Below the pieces are notes generated by a model. The model saw nothing but the letters and a program-made list of their open reading frames with translations. It did not search any database and was not told where the DNA came from. The translations under genes were made by a program, and so were the position numbers. 26,603 nucleotides of DNA. Origin: CAZAGT01 sp964484515 (lineage in GTDB: Bacteria > Desulfobacterota > DSM-4660 > Desulfatiglandales > HGW-15). The stretch lies in contig CAZAGT010000023.1 in the NCBI GenBank assembly GCA_964484515.1, positions 1-26,603 on the forward strand. The letters are read 5' to 3'. Positions 14,493 to 22,796 of the stretch are shown piece after piece (the first letter of the stretch is position 1; each line of letters begins with the position of its first letter).

Positions 14493-15365
14493 ATGAGTTT
14501 TGCGAAACGGCTTGCGAACGGCGAATTTGTGATCCTGGCCGAGATGGACACCCCCAAGGGTGTCGATATCACAGACCTGATTACCCATGCACGGCGCATC
14601 AAGGGCCGGGTCGATGCCGTCATCGTTCCGGACATGGGCGACGGGGTGATGAGAATGAGTGCTATCGGCGGAGCCGTACTCATGCATCAACAGGGACTCG
14701 AGGCGATCATCCCGGTTTACTGTCGGGATCGAAATCGTATGGCGCTCCAAGGCGATATCCTTGCGGCTCATGTCCTCGGCATCCAGAACCTGATAGTGGT
14801 GAGAGGGGAAGATATGGATTACGGTGATCACCGGGACGCCAAACCGGTGGACGACCTGGATGAATTGTCCCTTCTCAAGGCCATCCAATCGCTTCAGGAG
14901 GGCGTGGATATGGCGGGGCTAGAGCTGAAGGGGACGCCAACCTTTACGGTCGGTGGCACGATCGGCCCTTATGCGGATGAAGGATCACTTGAGACGGAGC
15001 TGGAATTGGCGCGGCAAAAAGTTGCCGCCGGGGCCCAATTCCTGGTCACGCCACCCGTCTTTGATCTGGTCCGATTTGGCTCCTTCTTTGAGAAGGCCCG
15101 GGGGTTGGGCGTGCCGATCATCGCGACGGTCTTTCTCTTGAAATCAGTCGGAATCGCCAGGTACATGGCCACGAACGAGCCGAGTATCCACATCTCGGAA
15201 CAACTCATTCAACGCATTCGGACATCGCCTGACCGCGAAAACGAGGGGGTTCGGATCGCCGGTGAAACGGTCGACCAGCTCAAGGCGGTCGCCCAAGGCG
15301 TGCAAATAGTCACCTTAGGGTGGGAATACCAAATCCCTGCCATCTTGGACCACGCAGGCCTCTGA
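14493..15365 (+). CDS. MetF-like protein, divergent methylenetetrahydrofolate reductase paralogue
   Basis: A 290-aa FAD-dependent MTHFR-family protein, predicted to be a TIM barrel. Homology to the second MetF of this cluster is clear: CRDRNRMALQGDILAAHVLG (residues 77-96) and TVFLLKSVGIARYM (212-225). The catalytic Glu is Glu17 (ILAEMDTPKG). The loop that reads RGD in E. coli MetF reads VVRGED here (102-107), with Glu106 in the Asp position or an insertion. It may reduce methylenetetrahydrofolate or act on a related C1-folate. ATG 14493 is supported by GAGGA about 9 nt upstream; a TTG further upstream would add 37 unrelated residues. It is 55 nt upstream of hdrA. No MetV-like domain is fused. 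Confidence 0.82.
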   Translation: MSFAKRLANGEFVILAEMDTPKGVDITDLITHARRIKGRVDAVIVPDMGDGVMRMSAIGGAVLMHQQGLEAIIPVYCRDRNRMALQGDILAAHVLGIQNLIVVRGEDMDYGDHRDAKPVDDLDELSLLKAIQSLQEGVDMAGLELKGTPTFTVGGTIGPYADEGSLETELELARQKVAAGAQFLVTPPVFDLVRFGSFFEKARGLGVPIIATVFLLKSVGIARYMATNEPSIHISEQLIQRIRTSPDRENEGVRIAGETVDQLKAVAQGVQIVTLGWEYQIPAILDHAGL

Positions 15366-15420
15366 TCAGCCCCCCCGTGTCTCCCAAGCCAAATACGTTG
15401 AAACGCGTTCCAGGAACCCT

Positions 15421-18400
15421 ATGAAAAACCAGGACTCTATGAAATCCAACAACAAGGTGCTCGTCATCGGAGGTGGCGTGGGCGGGCTTAAGGCCGCCAT
15501 GGATCTGTCCGAGGCCGGGCGGGATGTGCTTCTCATCGACAAGGCGCCCTCCCTCGGCGGCCTCATGACGCAGCTGGACCGGACCTTTCCAACCAACAAC
15601 TGCGATCTGTGCACCCTTTCACCCCGCTTGGCCGAGAGCGACCGCCAAAGGCATATTGATTTCATGACCCTCACACAATTGAACTCCGTTGTGGGCCGGG
15701 CCGGGCAATTCAGGGTGCGCCTGAAACGCACGCCCCGCTTCATCGACACGGGAAAGTGCACGGCTTGCGGTGACTGCTATCAGCAGTTCCCCGAGTGTGT
15801 CCGCTTCACACCCGGCCTCGACCATCGGGCTCCCACCTGCATGCGTTATCCCCAGGCTACTCCGGAGGCCTTCTCAATCGATATCGAGAAATGCCGTGAT
15901 ATCGAGGCCCTGGTCAAGGTCTGCGGGGCCGAAGCGATCATCCCCCAGGACCGGGAAGAGGATCTGGTTGTCGAGGTCGGCGCCATCATCCTCGCCCTTG
16001 GCGCCGATCTCTTCGATGCCGGCAAGCTGACCACCTATGAGTACGGCAAATGCCCTGATGTTGTAACCGGGATGGAGTACGAACGCATTCTATCCGCGTC
16101 CGGGCCCACGGGAGGAGAGCTCCTGCGCCCTTCGGACGGCAAGCCGCCCAAGAAAATCGCTTGGATCCAGTGCGCGGGTTCGCGCAGCATCAACCGGGAG
16201 GATGTGCCGTACTGCTCCAGTGCGTGCTGCATGTATGCCCTGAAGGAAGCGACGGTCACCAAGGAGCGCTTCCATGACGAAATCGAGACGGTCGTCTTCT
16301 ACATGGACATGCGGACATTCGGCAAGGACTACGAGCTCTACTATCAGCGTGCGAGAGAGGAATTCGGCATTCGTTTTGAACAATGCCGCCCTCACAGCGT
16401 TGAGCTCCGAAAAGAGACCAACGACCTTGCCATCACGTACACCTCGAACGGAACCAACCCGATCAACACCGAGTTCTTCGATATGGTGGTTCTTGCCACC
16501 GGGTTCTGCGTCTCAAAGGACGCAACGGAGTTGGCCGACAAGCTCGGCGTCGAACTGGATCGACATCGTTTCGTGAAGACGAGCGACTTTAGCCCGGTCT
16601 CGACGTCGATGCCGGGGGTCTACGTCTGCGGCGTCTGCGGAGGCCCCAAGGACATTCCCGAAACCATGATTGAAGCCAGTGCGGCGGCCTGCATGGCATC
16701 CAAGGACCTGGCGACCATGTCAATCGATTCTGAAACTGAAACCGATTTGCCACCGGAAAGAGACGTCAGCGGCGAAGAGCCGAGAATCGGCGTCTTTGTC
16801 TGCGATTGCGGACAGGAAATCGGCGGCGTCATCGACGTCGAGAGCCTCGTGGCCTATGCCGGGACCCTGCCTTGCGTGACACATGCTGAGGCGATCGGTC
16901 ACGGTTGCTCGCGAGAGTCCCTAGCCCGCATCCGTGATTCCGCGTTGAAGGACCGCCTGAACCGGGTTGTCATCGGCGCCTGCTCTCCGCGGACCCACGA
17001 AAGGCTCTTTCGGGACAATATGCGCAGGGTCGGTCTTAACAAGTACCTCTTGGAGATGGCCAATATCCGGGACCAGGATGCGTGGGTCCACGCCGATGAC
17101 CCTCAGGAAGCAACCTACAAGGCGCAGGATCTGATACGCATGACCGCCGCCAGCGCCGCCCTCTCCCGTCCCCTCACCGAACACGCTCTCCCCATGAACA
17201 AAGACATCCTCGTGGTCGGCGGAGGGATAACCGGAATGAACGCCGCATTAAGCCTCGCCGAACAGGGGTACAAGGTCTTCCTGGCGGAGAGGGCAAGGGA
17301 GCTGGGCGGTACGGCGCGGCATATCCATCGCACCCTGGAGGGCATGGATGTGAAGGCCTACGTCAATGATCTGATCAGCAAGGTCACGCAGCACGCGCTC
17401 ATCCAGGTCCTTACCAACGCCGTCGTCGTCGATCATACGGGTATGCCGGGGATGTTCAAGACCGGCCTCCAGGTCGGCCCGCGGATGTATTACCGGCAGA
17501 TTACCCACGGCGCTACGATTTTGGCCACGGGTGCCCTGGCCCATCGCCCCAAGGAGTACCTCCTCGATGAACATCCCGCCGTCGTTACCCAGCTCGATCT
17601 GGACGGCATAATTGAACGTGACCCGGGAAAGATCAAGACTTGGCGCAACGTCGTTATGATCCAGTGCGTCGGATCTCGTTCTCCCGAAAACCCCAACTGC
17701 TCGCGTGTTTGCTGTCAGACCGCCGTGAAGAACGCCTTACAACTGAAAAACCTCAATCCCGAAATCCGCATTTTTGTCCTCTATCGAGACATGCGAACCT
17801 ACGGCCTGCAGGAAGATTATTACCGAACGGCACGTGAGCGGGGGATCATCTTCGTTCATTACCGGCCTGAGGGAAAACCGATCGTCGCGGGCGCGGGCGA
17901 ACAGGTGGTCGTCACCTTTGATGACCCGGTCCTCGCCCGATCGCTTGCGGTCACTGCGGATTGCCTCGCCCTGAGCACTGGTTTTCTGGCCGATGACGAA
18001 ATGACGGAGGATCTGGGCGTCATCTTTCGTCTGCCGAGGACCGCGGACGGCTATTTCCTGGAGGATCACGTTAAGCTTAGACCGGTAGACCTGCCCGTAC
18101 CCGGGTTCTACGTCGCCGGGACGGCCCACTCGCCTAGAAGCCTGCACGAGAGTATTGCCCAGGCCCAGGCTGCGGCCGCACGTTCCCTGACCATGCTGGC
18201 CAAAGACGAGATCAATCTCGGCGCCTCCGTGGCCCGGGTCGACAGCACCAAGTGCGCGGCCTGTCTCATCTGCGTTCGTGCCTGTCCGTTTGGAATTCCG
18301 TTTATCAACGCCGACGGGTACTCGGAAATCGACCCGGCCAAATGTCACGGATGCGGTGTTTGCGCAGCCGATTGCCCGGCACGGGCGATTCAATTGATGC

Positions 18401-18459
18401 AGTTTGAAGATGATCAGATCCTGGCCCAAGTGGATGGACTCTTCGAGGGGATGCCATAA
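15421..18459 (+). CDS. hdrA: Double-module HdrA-like flavin/iron-sulfur protein
   Basis: This 1012-aa cytoplasmic protein fuses two heterodisulfide-reductase-A-type FAD modules. Module 1 (about 10-430) has the dinucleotide fold GGGVGG (17-22), the HdrA cysteine pair NCDLCTLSP (60-68), a ferredoxin-like CTACGDC (113-119) and IQCAGSR (249-255). Module 2 starts with the canonical HdrA N-terminal domain (IGVFVCDCG, 456-464; ACSPRTHE, 520-527), then a second FAD fold GGGITG (600-605) and IQCVGSR (747-753), but has no CDLC-type pair. Two [4Fe-4S] motifs close the protein (C945-C948-C951-C955 and C975-C978-C981-C985). Standard HdrA is about 650 aa with one FAD. It probably moves, and may bifurcate, electrons between the MetV/MetF reductase, MvhD and an external donor. 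AGGA precedes ATG 15421. Its TAA overlaps the mvhD ATG by one base. Confidence 0.9.
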   Translation: MKNQDSMKSNNKVLVIGGGVGGLKAAMDLSEAGRDVLLIDKAPSLGGLMTQLDRTFPTNNCDLCTLSPRLAESDRQRHIDFMTLTQLNSVVGRAGQFRVRLKRTPRFIDTGKCTACGDCYQQFPECVRFTPGLDHRAPTCMRYPQATPEAFSIDIEKCRDIEALVKVCGAEAIIPQDREEDLVVEVGAIILALGADLFDAGKLTTYEYGKCPDVVTGMEYERILSASGPTGGELLRPSDGKPPKKIAWIQCAGSRSINREDVPYCSSACCMYALKEATVTKERFHDEIETVVFYMDMRTFGKDYELYYQRAREEFGIRFEQCRPHSVELRKETNDLAITYTSNGTNPINTEFFDMVVLATGFCVSKDATELADKLGVELDRHRFVKTSDFSPVSTSMPGVYVCGVCGGPKDIPETMIEASAAACMASKDLATMSIDSETETDLPPERDVSGEEPRIGVFVCDCGQEIGGVIDVESLVAYAGTLPCVTHAEAIGHGCSRESLARIRDSALKDRLNRVVIGACSPRTHERLFRDNMRRVGLNKYLLEMANIRDQDAWVHADDPQEATYKAQDLIRMTAASAALSRPLTEHALPMNKDILVVGGGITGMNAALSLAEQGYKVFLAERARELGGTARHIHRTLEGMDVKAYVNDLISKVTQHALIQVLTNAVVVDHTGMPGMFKTGLQVGPRMYYRQITHGATILATGALAHRPKEYLLDEHPAVVTQLDLDGIIERDPGKIKTWRNVVMIQCVGSRSPENPNCSRVCCQTAVKNALQLKNLNPEIRIFVLYRDMRTYGLQEDYYRTARERGIIFVHYRPEGKPIVAGAGEQVVVTFDDPVLARSLAVTADCLALSTGFLADDEMTEDLGVIFRLPRTADGYFLEDHVKLRPVDLPVPGFYVAGTAHSPRSLHESIAQAQAAAARSLTMLAKDEINLGASVARVDSTKCAACLICVRACPFGIPFINADGYSEIDPAKCHGCGVCAADCPARAIQLMQFEDDQILAQVDGLFEGMP

Positions 18460-18902
18460 TGGAGATTTTCGAACCCGTCATCGTGGCGTTCTGCTGCCAC
18501 TATTGTGCCTACACGGCGGCCGATATGGCCGGGAGTAAGCGGCTTAGCTACCCCCCCAACGTCAAGATCATCCGGGTTCCGTGCGCCGGGAAAGTGGATG
18601 CGATCCACGTCATGCGGGCCCTGCAAAGAGGAGCCGATGGCGTTTACGTCGCCGGGTGCCTCAGCGGCGATTGCCACTTCAAGAGCGGCAACCTCAAGGC
18701 CGCCCACCGGGTTGAGTATGTCAAATCGCTCCTCGATGAGATCGGTATTGGAGGGGATCGGGTTGAAATGATCATGATGTCGGCCGGTATGGGAGAACGA
18801 TTTGCCCTGACCGCAACGGACTTCACTCAAAAGATTCGCGCGTTGGGCCCCAATCCGATCAAGCAGGCGACGACTCGCAAGGCGGAGGGGAATGGACCCT
18901 AA
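18459..18902 (+). CDS. mvhD: MvhD-family iron-sulfur electron-transfer subunit
   Basis: A 147-aa MvhD-type protein, which in methanogens links the F420-non-reducing hydrogenase to HdrA through a [2Fe-2S] cluster. Conserved cysteines are visible: CCHYC (12-16), VPCAGKVD (Cys42) and AGCLSGDC (Cys67, Cys72). The VDAIHVMRALQRGADGVYVAG stretch (46-66) is also typical of the family. TAATG coupling to hdrA (one-base overlap) and the MetV gene just downstream place it in the HdrA-MetVF complex. No hydrogenase genes are in the window, so it more likely connects HdrA to MetV or to a separate dehydrogenase. The C-terminal 15 residues are unconserved and polar. Confidence 0.92.
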   Translation: MEIFEPVIVAFCCHYCAYTAADMAGSKRLSYPPNVKIIRVPCAGKVDAIHVMRALQRGADGVYVAGCLSGDCHFKSGNLKAAHRVEYVKSLLDEIGIGGDRVEMIMMSAGMGERFALTATDFTQKIRALGPNPIKQATTRKAEGNGP

Positions 18903-18932
18903 GAATTGGCTCTCAAGGGAGGTTTGAGACGA

Positions 18933-19601
18933 ATGATAACGGCTGAACGCAAACCCATGGACGAGATCATCGCATATGTGGGTTCACGGCAACGGATCTT
19001 GCTCGTGGGCTGCAATGAGTGCGTCACGGTCTGTGCTGCCGGAGGTCGCAAAGAGGTCGCCCTGCTGGCCGCGGCGCTCCAAATGGCCTTTATGCAGAAG
19101 GGTCGAACCCTCGACGTGACCGAAATCACGTTGGAGAGACAATGTGATCCCGAATACGTCGAAGAGCTCGTCCCCCATATGGATCGGGTCGACGCCGTCC
19201 TCTCGATGGCCTGCGGGTGCGGCGTCCAAGAGATCGCACGCCGGTTCAAGGACAAACCGGTCTTTCCGACGGTGAACACGGAGTTTATGGGGGCCTCGGA
19301 ACGGCAAGGCGTGTGGGCCGAACGTTGCCAAGGCTGCGGGGACTGCGTCCTGGGGTTGACCGGTGGGATCTGCCCCATTGCGCGCTGCGCCAAACGCCTC
19401 CTCAACGGACCCTGCGGAGGTTCAAGCAATGGTAAGTGCGAGCTTAATCCCGATACGGACTGCGCCTGGCACCTCATTTGGGAACGGCTGAAGGCTTTGG
19501 ACATGGTCGCTCGCTACGAGGACATCATGCCGGCCAGAGATTGGCGAACGAGCCGGGACGGCGGACCGCGCCGAATTGTCAGAGAGGACTTGGCATCATG
19601 A
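18933..19601 (+). CDS. metV: MetV, zinc/iron-sulfur subunit of methylenetetrahydrofolate reductase
   Basis: A 222-aa MetV homologue, the partner that supplies electrons to MetF in acetogens and other Wood-Ljungdahl organisms. Fourteen cysteines are present, including CNECVTVC (27-34), ACGCG (93-97), CQGCGDC (132-138) and the hallmark C-terminal motif ICPIARC (146-152), LNGPCGG (157-163), NGKCELNPDTDC (166-177). These should bind Fe-S clusters and possibly zinc. ATG 18933 is chosen because GGGAGG lies about 10 nt upstream. An in-frame TTG at 18906 would extend the protein by 9 residues. The stop overlaps the metF ATG (ATGA), giving tight coupling with the catalytic subunit. Confidence 0.9.
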   Translation: MITAERKPMDEIIAYVGSRQRILLVGCNECVTVCAAGGRKEVALLAAALQMAFMQKGRTLDVTEITLERQCDPEYVEELVPHMDRVDAVLSMACGCGVQEIARRFKDKPVFPTVNTEFMGASERQGVWAERCQGCGDCVLGLTGGICPIARCAKRLLNGPCGGSSNGKCELNPDTDCAWHLIWERLKALDMVARYEDIMPARDWRTSRDGGPRRIVREDLAS

Positions 19602-20521
19602 AGAGCGGCAGCGCTTTGGAAAAGGTTTTTCAGTCGGGACAGCTGGCCGTGACCTCTGAATGCGGTCCACCGCGAGGGGCAGACCGAACGAAAATCGAAG
19701 AAAAGGCCGCCCTCCTCAAGGATCATGTGGATGCGGTCAACGTGACCGATAATCAGACGGCCGTGGTCCGAATGTCGAGTCTCGCGGCCTGTATCATCCT
19801 CAAACAATGTGGGCTGGATCCGATCCTTCAGATGGTCACGCGGGATCGCAACCGGCTGGCCATGCAAGCCGACATCCTGGGCGCCTACTCGCATGGTATC
19901 GACACCATGCTCTGCCTTTCGGGCGACCACCCCCAGTTTGGCGATCATCCCGCGGCCGCGAATGTGCACGACTTGGATTCGATCCAGCTGATTCAGACCG
20001 TCAAGAAGATGCGCGATGAAGGGAAATTCCAAGGCGGTGACGAGATCAGCGTCCCGCCGTTGATGTTCATCGGGGCGGCCGCCAATCCGTTTGCGGATCC
20101 TTTCGAACTAAGGGTCGCCCGCCTGGCCAAAAAGGTGAAGGCCGGCGTCGACTTCATCCAGACCCAGTGTATCTACAATTTGGACAAGTTTGAAACCTGG
20201 ATGCAAGGTGTTCGCGACAGGGGCCTTCATCGGAAGATCCACATCATGGCCGGTATCACGCCCCTGAAATCGGCGGGCATGGCGAGATACATGCAGAAGA
20301 AGGTCCCCGGGATGGATGTGCCTGACGACATCGTCAAACGTCTGGAAGGCGTTCCCAAGGAAAAACAGCCCGAGGAGGGGATCCGAATCAGCCTGGAGAC
20401 CATGGAGCGTCTTAAGGAAGTTGAAGGGGTGCGTGGATTCCACATCATGGCCATCGAGTGGGAACAAAAGGTGCCCGAGATCGTCGAACGCGCGGGGTTA
20501 CTGCCGCGACCCCACCTCTGA
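19598..20521 (+). CDS. metF: Methylenetetrahydrofolate reductase catalytic subunit
   Basis: A 307-aa MTHFR that reduces 5,10-methylene- to 5-methyltetrahydrofolate, or runs in reverse. The catalytic Glu21 (VTSECGPPRG), Asp110 in CLSGDHPQFGDHP (E. coli Asp120 position), TRDRNRLAMQADILGAYSHG (81-100), DFIQTQCIYN (185-194) and GITPLKSAGMARYM (219-232) are all conserved. The start is fixed by the 4-nt ATGA overlap with metV. With MetV it forms the type that does not use NAD(P)H directly but takes electrons from Fe-S partners, in line with upstream hdrA and mvhD. Unlike the MetF-like protein at 14493-15365, it keeps all standard active-site residues, so it is the likelier genuine reductase. Confidence 0.95.
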   Translation: MKSGSALEKVFQSGQLAVTSECGPPRGADRTKIEEKAALLKDHVDAVNVTDNQTAVVRMSSLAACIILKQCGLDPILQMVTRDRNRLAMQADILGAYSHGIDTMLCLSGDHPQFGDHPAAANVHDLDSIQLIQTVKKMRDEGKFQGGDEISVPPLMFIGAAANPFADPFELRVARLAKKVKAGVDFIQTQCIYNLDKFETWMQGVRDRGLHRKIHIMAGITPLKSAGMARYMQKKVPGMDVPDDIVKRLEGVPKEKQPEEGIRISLETMERLKEVEGVRGFHIMAIEWEQKVPEIVERAGLLPRPHL

Positions 20522-20595
20522 TTCATCGTATCGCTTTGGGACTTTGGGACGCAACGACGCAGGTGTATAGATTGAAGGTAGAGGCCAACGGGTGG

Positions 20596-20616
20596 GAGGT
20601 TCGAGGTTGGAGGCAA
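20596..20616. repeat. Short GGTTCGAGG-type repeat
   Basis: GAGGTTCGAGG followed by TTGGAGGCAAAAG resembles the array at 10622-10652 in the same orientation. It is a second small dispersed repeat in intergenic DNA. Confidence 0.45.
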
Positions 20617-20669
20617 AAGCCTGATTGAGTCAAGAGGCGCAGCGGCCGTTAGCTTGGGGGGTTACCTCA

Positions 20670-20755
20670 TCCCGAACCCCTGATCCCTGACCTCGGTTTT
20701 GTACAACGGACAACGGACCGCAGACGAAGCACTTTGAGCGTTTTCGCTCAATTAA
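20670..20755 (-). repeat. Modular intergenic repeat, copy B (with palindrome)
   Basis: The reverse complement carries three blocks: the 18-bp perfect palindromic hairpin TTGAGCGAAAACGCTCAA (20751-20734), then GTCCGTTGTCCGTTGTACAA, then ACCGAGGTCAGGGATCAGG. Blocks 1-2 recur in copy C and blocks 2-3 in copy A. Copy B is inverted relative to both. Confidence 0.75.
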
Positions 20756-20871
20756 CCTGGAAGGAGGAATTTTCCTGGGGGGTCACCTGAAACAGAAAAC
20801 CCCAAGCCGAGGAATGTCTTTTCAAGAAGCAACTGGACTCGAATTCTGAGTTTACCAAAGGAGGTATTTAC

Positions 20872-21267
20872 ATGGGGAACAAGCCATTTGTGCTCGTCGT
20901 GGACGATGATCCGGACCTGGTGGAAGCCGTGTCCATGAAACTGGAAAGCGAGAATTTCCGTGTGGCCAAGGCCTATAACGGGAATCAGGCATGGGAGGAG
21001 ATCAAAAAAGAAAAACCAGCCCTCATCGTCCTTGATGTCATGATGCCGGAAAAGGATGGTTATCACGTCTGCGATGAAGTCAAGCAGGATGCCGATTACA
21101 AGGACATCACCGTCATCCTGCTTACCGCCGTGGGATCGGAGGTACCGTCCACGACCTACACCCACCGACAGGGGCGCACGACCTTGGCCGATGAGTATCT
21201 CCCCAAGCCTGTCGATCTGGATGAACTCCTCAAGCTCGTCAAGGAGTACACCGGCGGGGGATCCTAG
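20872..21267 (+). CDS. Single-domain response regulator (CheY-like receiver)
   Basis: A 131-aa stand-alone receiver. The acidic pocket (Asp11/Asp12), phospho-acceptor Asp55 (LIVLDVMMPEKDG), Thr85 and Lys112 (YLPKPVD) are all present, so phosphorylation is expected. No output domain follows. It is preceded by AAAGGAGG and followed 13 nt later by a histidine kinase, pointing to a shared transcript and a phosphotransfer circuit. The residues between beta4 and beta5 (EVPSTTYTHRQGRTTLADEY) make a slightly long loop, as in many receivers paired with PAS kinases. Confidence 0.92.
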   Translation: MGNKPFVLVVDDDPDLVEAVSMKLESENFRVAKAYNGNQAWEEIKKEKPALIVLDVMMPEKDGYHVCDEVKQDADYKDITVILLTAVGSEVPSTTYTHRQGRTTLADEYLPKPVDLDELLKLVKEYTGGGS

Positions 21268-21280
21268 CGGAAGCCGGTTC

Positions 21281-22795
21281 GTGTCTAAAAAGCAACATAG
21301 AGCTTCCGATGAAATGGATTGGCGAATGAGGGTCTTCGATTCCCTCTCCTTTCCTACCCTCATCCTGCGACCCGACAGGGTCATCATGTACGCCAACCAG
21401 ATCTTCCTGCAAAAATTCGGAAGTATTCCGGATGTCATTGGTAAGACCTGCCACGAGGTCTTTTACGACTCCGCAGACCCTTGCCCGCCCGCAAAATGCC
21501 CCCTACCCAAGGTTCTCTCTGAAAAGAAAGGGAACTCCATTCTGCGACGGATCATCACGGATGACGGTGAGGAAAAATACGAGGATCGCGTCTTCTCTCC
21601 GATCTTGGACGATACTGGGGATGTCATGTACATCATGGAGAGCGTCCGCGACGTCACCCGGGTAAAGGCTCTCGAAAAGGAGTTGGAAAAGACCCGGGAG
21701 TTTTTCAAGAACATCATTCAGAGTTCAGCGAGTCCGATCGTGACCGCCGACTGCAATGGGAGAATCCTATTCATGAACCAGGCGGCCGAGGAACTCTTCG
21801 GTTACGTCCTGGAGGAGGATGCGGATCCCGTTCACGTAGAACAGGTCTACCCCCACGGGATGGCCCGCGAGATCATGCGGAAATTACGAGATGAAACCAT
21901 CGGGGGGAAGGGCAAACTACCCAGCACCCAGATTACGATCATCAATTCAGAAGGCCAGGAAATCCCGGTCGAGTTGACCGCGGCCATCATATATGAAGGC
22001 GACCGCGAGGTGGCGACCATGGGGATCTACCATGATCTCAGAGAGAAGCTGGCGGTCGAGATGAAGTTGAAAGAGACCCAGGCGCAACTTGCCCAGTCGG
22101 AGAAAATGGCCTCATTAGGCCAGCTGGCGGCCGGCGTGGCGCATGAGATCAACAATCCTTTGGGCGGCATTTTGCTTTATGCGAACCTTGCCCTTGAAGG
22201 GATGGCTGAAGACGACCCCGATCGGGAAGACCTTCAATATATCGTCGAAGACGCCAATCGCTGCAAAGATATCGTCAAGAACCTATTGGCCTACAGCCGC
22301 CAGACAAGTCCAACCAAAGATATCGTCCAGCTGAATACGTTCGTTAATCAGGGCCTGGTCCTCATCCGTGATCAGAAACTCTTCCGGAACGTCACGGTCA
22401 AGAAGGACATGTCGGGTGAGATGATGCTGATCCATTCGGACAAAGACCAACTGAACCAAGTCATCATCAACCTTGTGATGAATGCCGTGGCGGCCATGGA
22501 AGGAGGGGGGACACTCACGCTGCGAACGTATCGGGACAAGGCTGCCAGGAAGGCGTATCTCGAAATCGAAGACACGGGTTGCGGCATCCCCGAGGAAAAC
22601 CTGTCGAAGATATTCGATCCCTTCTTTACGACCAAAGAGCCGGGCAAGGGGACCGGCCTGGGCCTGAGCACCGCCTACGGTATCATCAAGGAAAACGGCG
22701 GCAATATCGCCGTCAAAGCGACGAGCCCGGAGGGCACCACGTTCTTGGTGGAACTCCCTCTCTACGTGCCCTCCGAAGAGGAAAACACCCAATGA
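21281..22795 (+). CDS. PAS-PAS sensor histidine kinase
   Basis: A soluble kinase of about 504 aa with no membrane helices. PAS1 (about 15-130) contains a cysteine set, C57-x10-C68-x4-C73 (TCHEV, DPCPPAKCPL), a pattern common in PAS domains of anaerobes. PAS2 spans about 140-255, followed by a short coiled coil (EMKLKETQAQLAQSEKMASLGQ cut by the H-box). HisKA has His288 in GVAHEINNPLGG. HATPase_c has Asn401, DTGCGIP (431-437) and GTGLGL (457-462). The start is uncertain: GTG 21281 has GGAAG 7 nt upstream and follows the receiver stop closely; ATG 21314 would remove 11 residues without harming PAS1. It likely senses a cytoplasmic redox or small-molecule signal and phosphorylates the neighbouring receivers. 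Confidence 0.9.
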   Translation: MSKKQHRASDEMDWRMRVFDSLSFPTLILRPDRVIMYANQIFLQKFGSIPDVIGKTCHEVFYDSADPCPPAKCPLPKVLSEKKGNSILRRIITDDGEEKYEDRVFSPILDDTGDVMYIMESVRDVTRVKALEKELEKTREFFKNIIQSSASPIVTADCNGRILFMNQAAEELFGYVLEEDADPVHVEQVYPHGMAREIMRKLRDETIGGKGKLPSTQITIINSEGQEIPVELTAAIIYEGDREVATMGIYHDLREKLAVEMKLKETQAQLAQSEKMASLGQLAAGVAHEINNPLGGILLYANLALEGMAEDDPDREDLQYIVEDANRCKDIVKNLLAYSRQTSPTKDIVQLNTFVNQGLVLIRDQKLFRNVTVKKDMSGEMMLIHSDKDQLNQVIINLVMNAVAAMEGGGTLTLRTYRDKAARKAYLEIEDTGCGIPEENLSKIFDPFFTTKEPGKGTGLGLSTAYGIIKENGGNIAVKATSPEGTTFLVELPLYVPSEEENTQ

Positions 22796-22796
22796 T

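Larger units (their letters stand above)
20522..20871. other. Intergenic region with two repeat types between metF and the signalling genes
   Basis: No gene is visible in these 350 nt. The region holds a short GAGGTTCGAGG array (20596-20616), a modular repeat (20670-20755) and GGGG/CCCC pairing around 20779-20804. A strong ribosome site, AAAGGAGG, ends 8 nt before the receiver gene. I see no clear promoter or poly-T terminator. Confidence 0.55.

Noticed and set aside
15421..18902. Assignment of hdrA-mvhD as QmoAB of sulfate reducers
   Set aside because: The HdrA/MvhD parts resemble QmoB in composition, but there is no QmoC membrane subunit or apr gene, and the linkage is to metV/metF.
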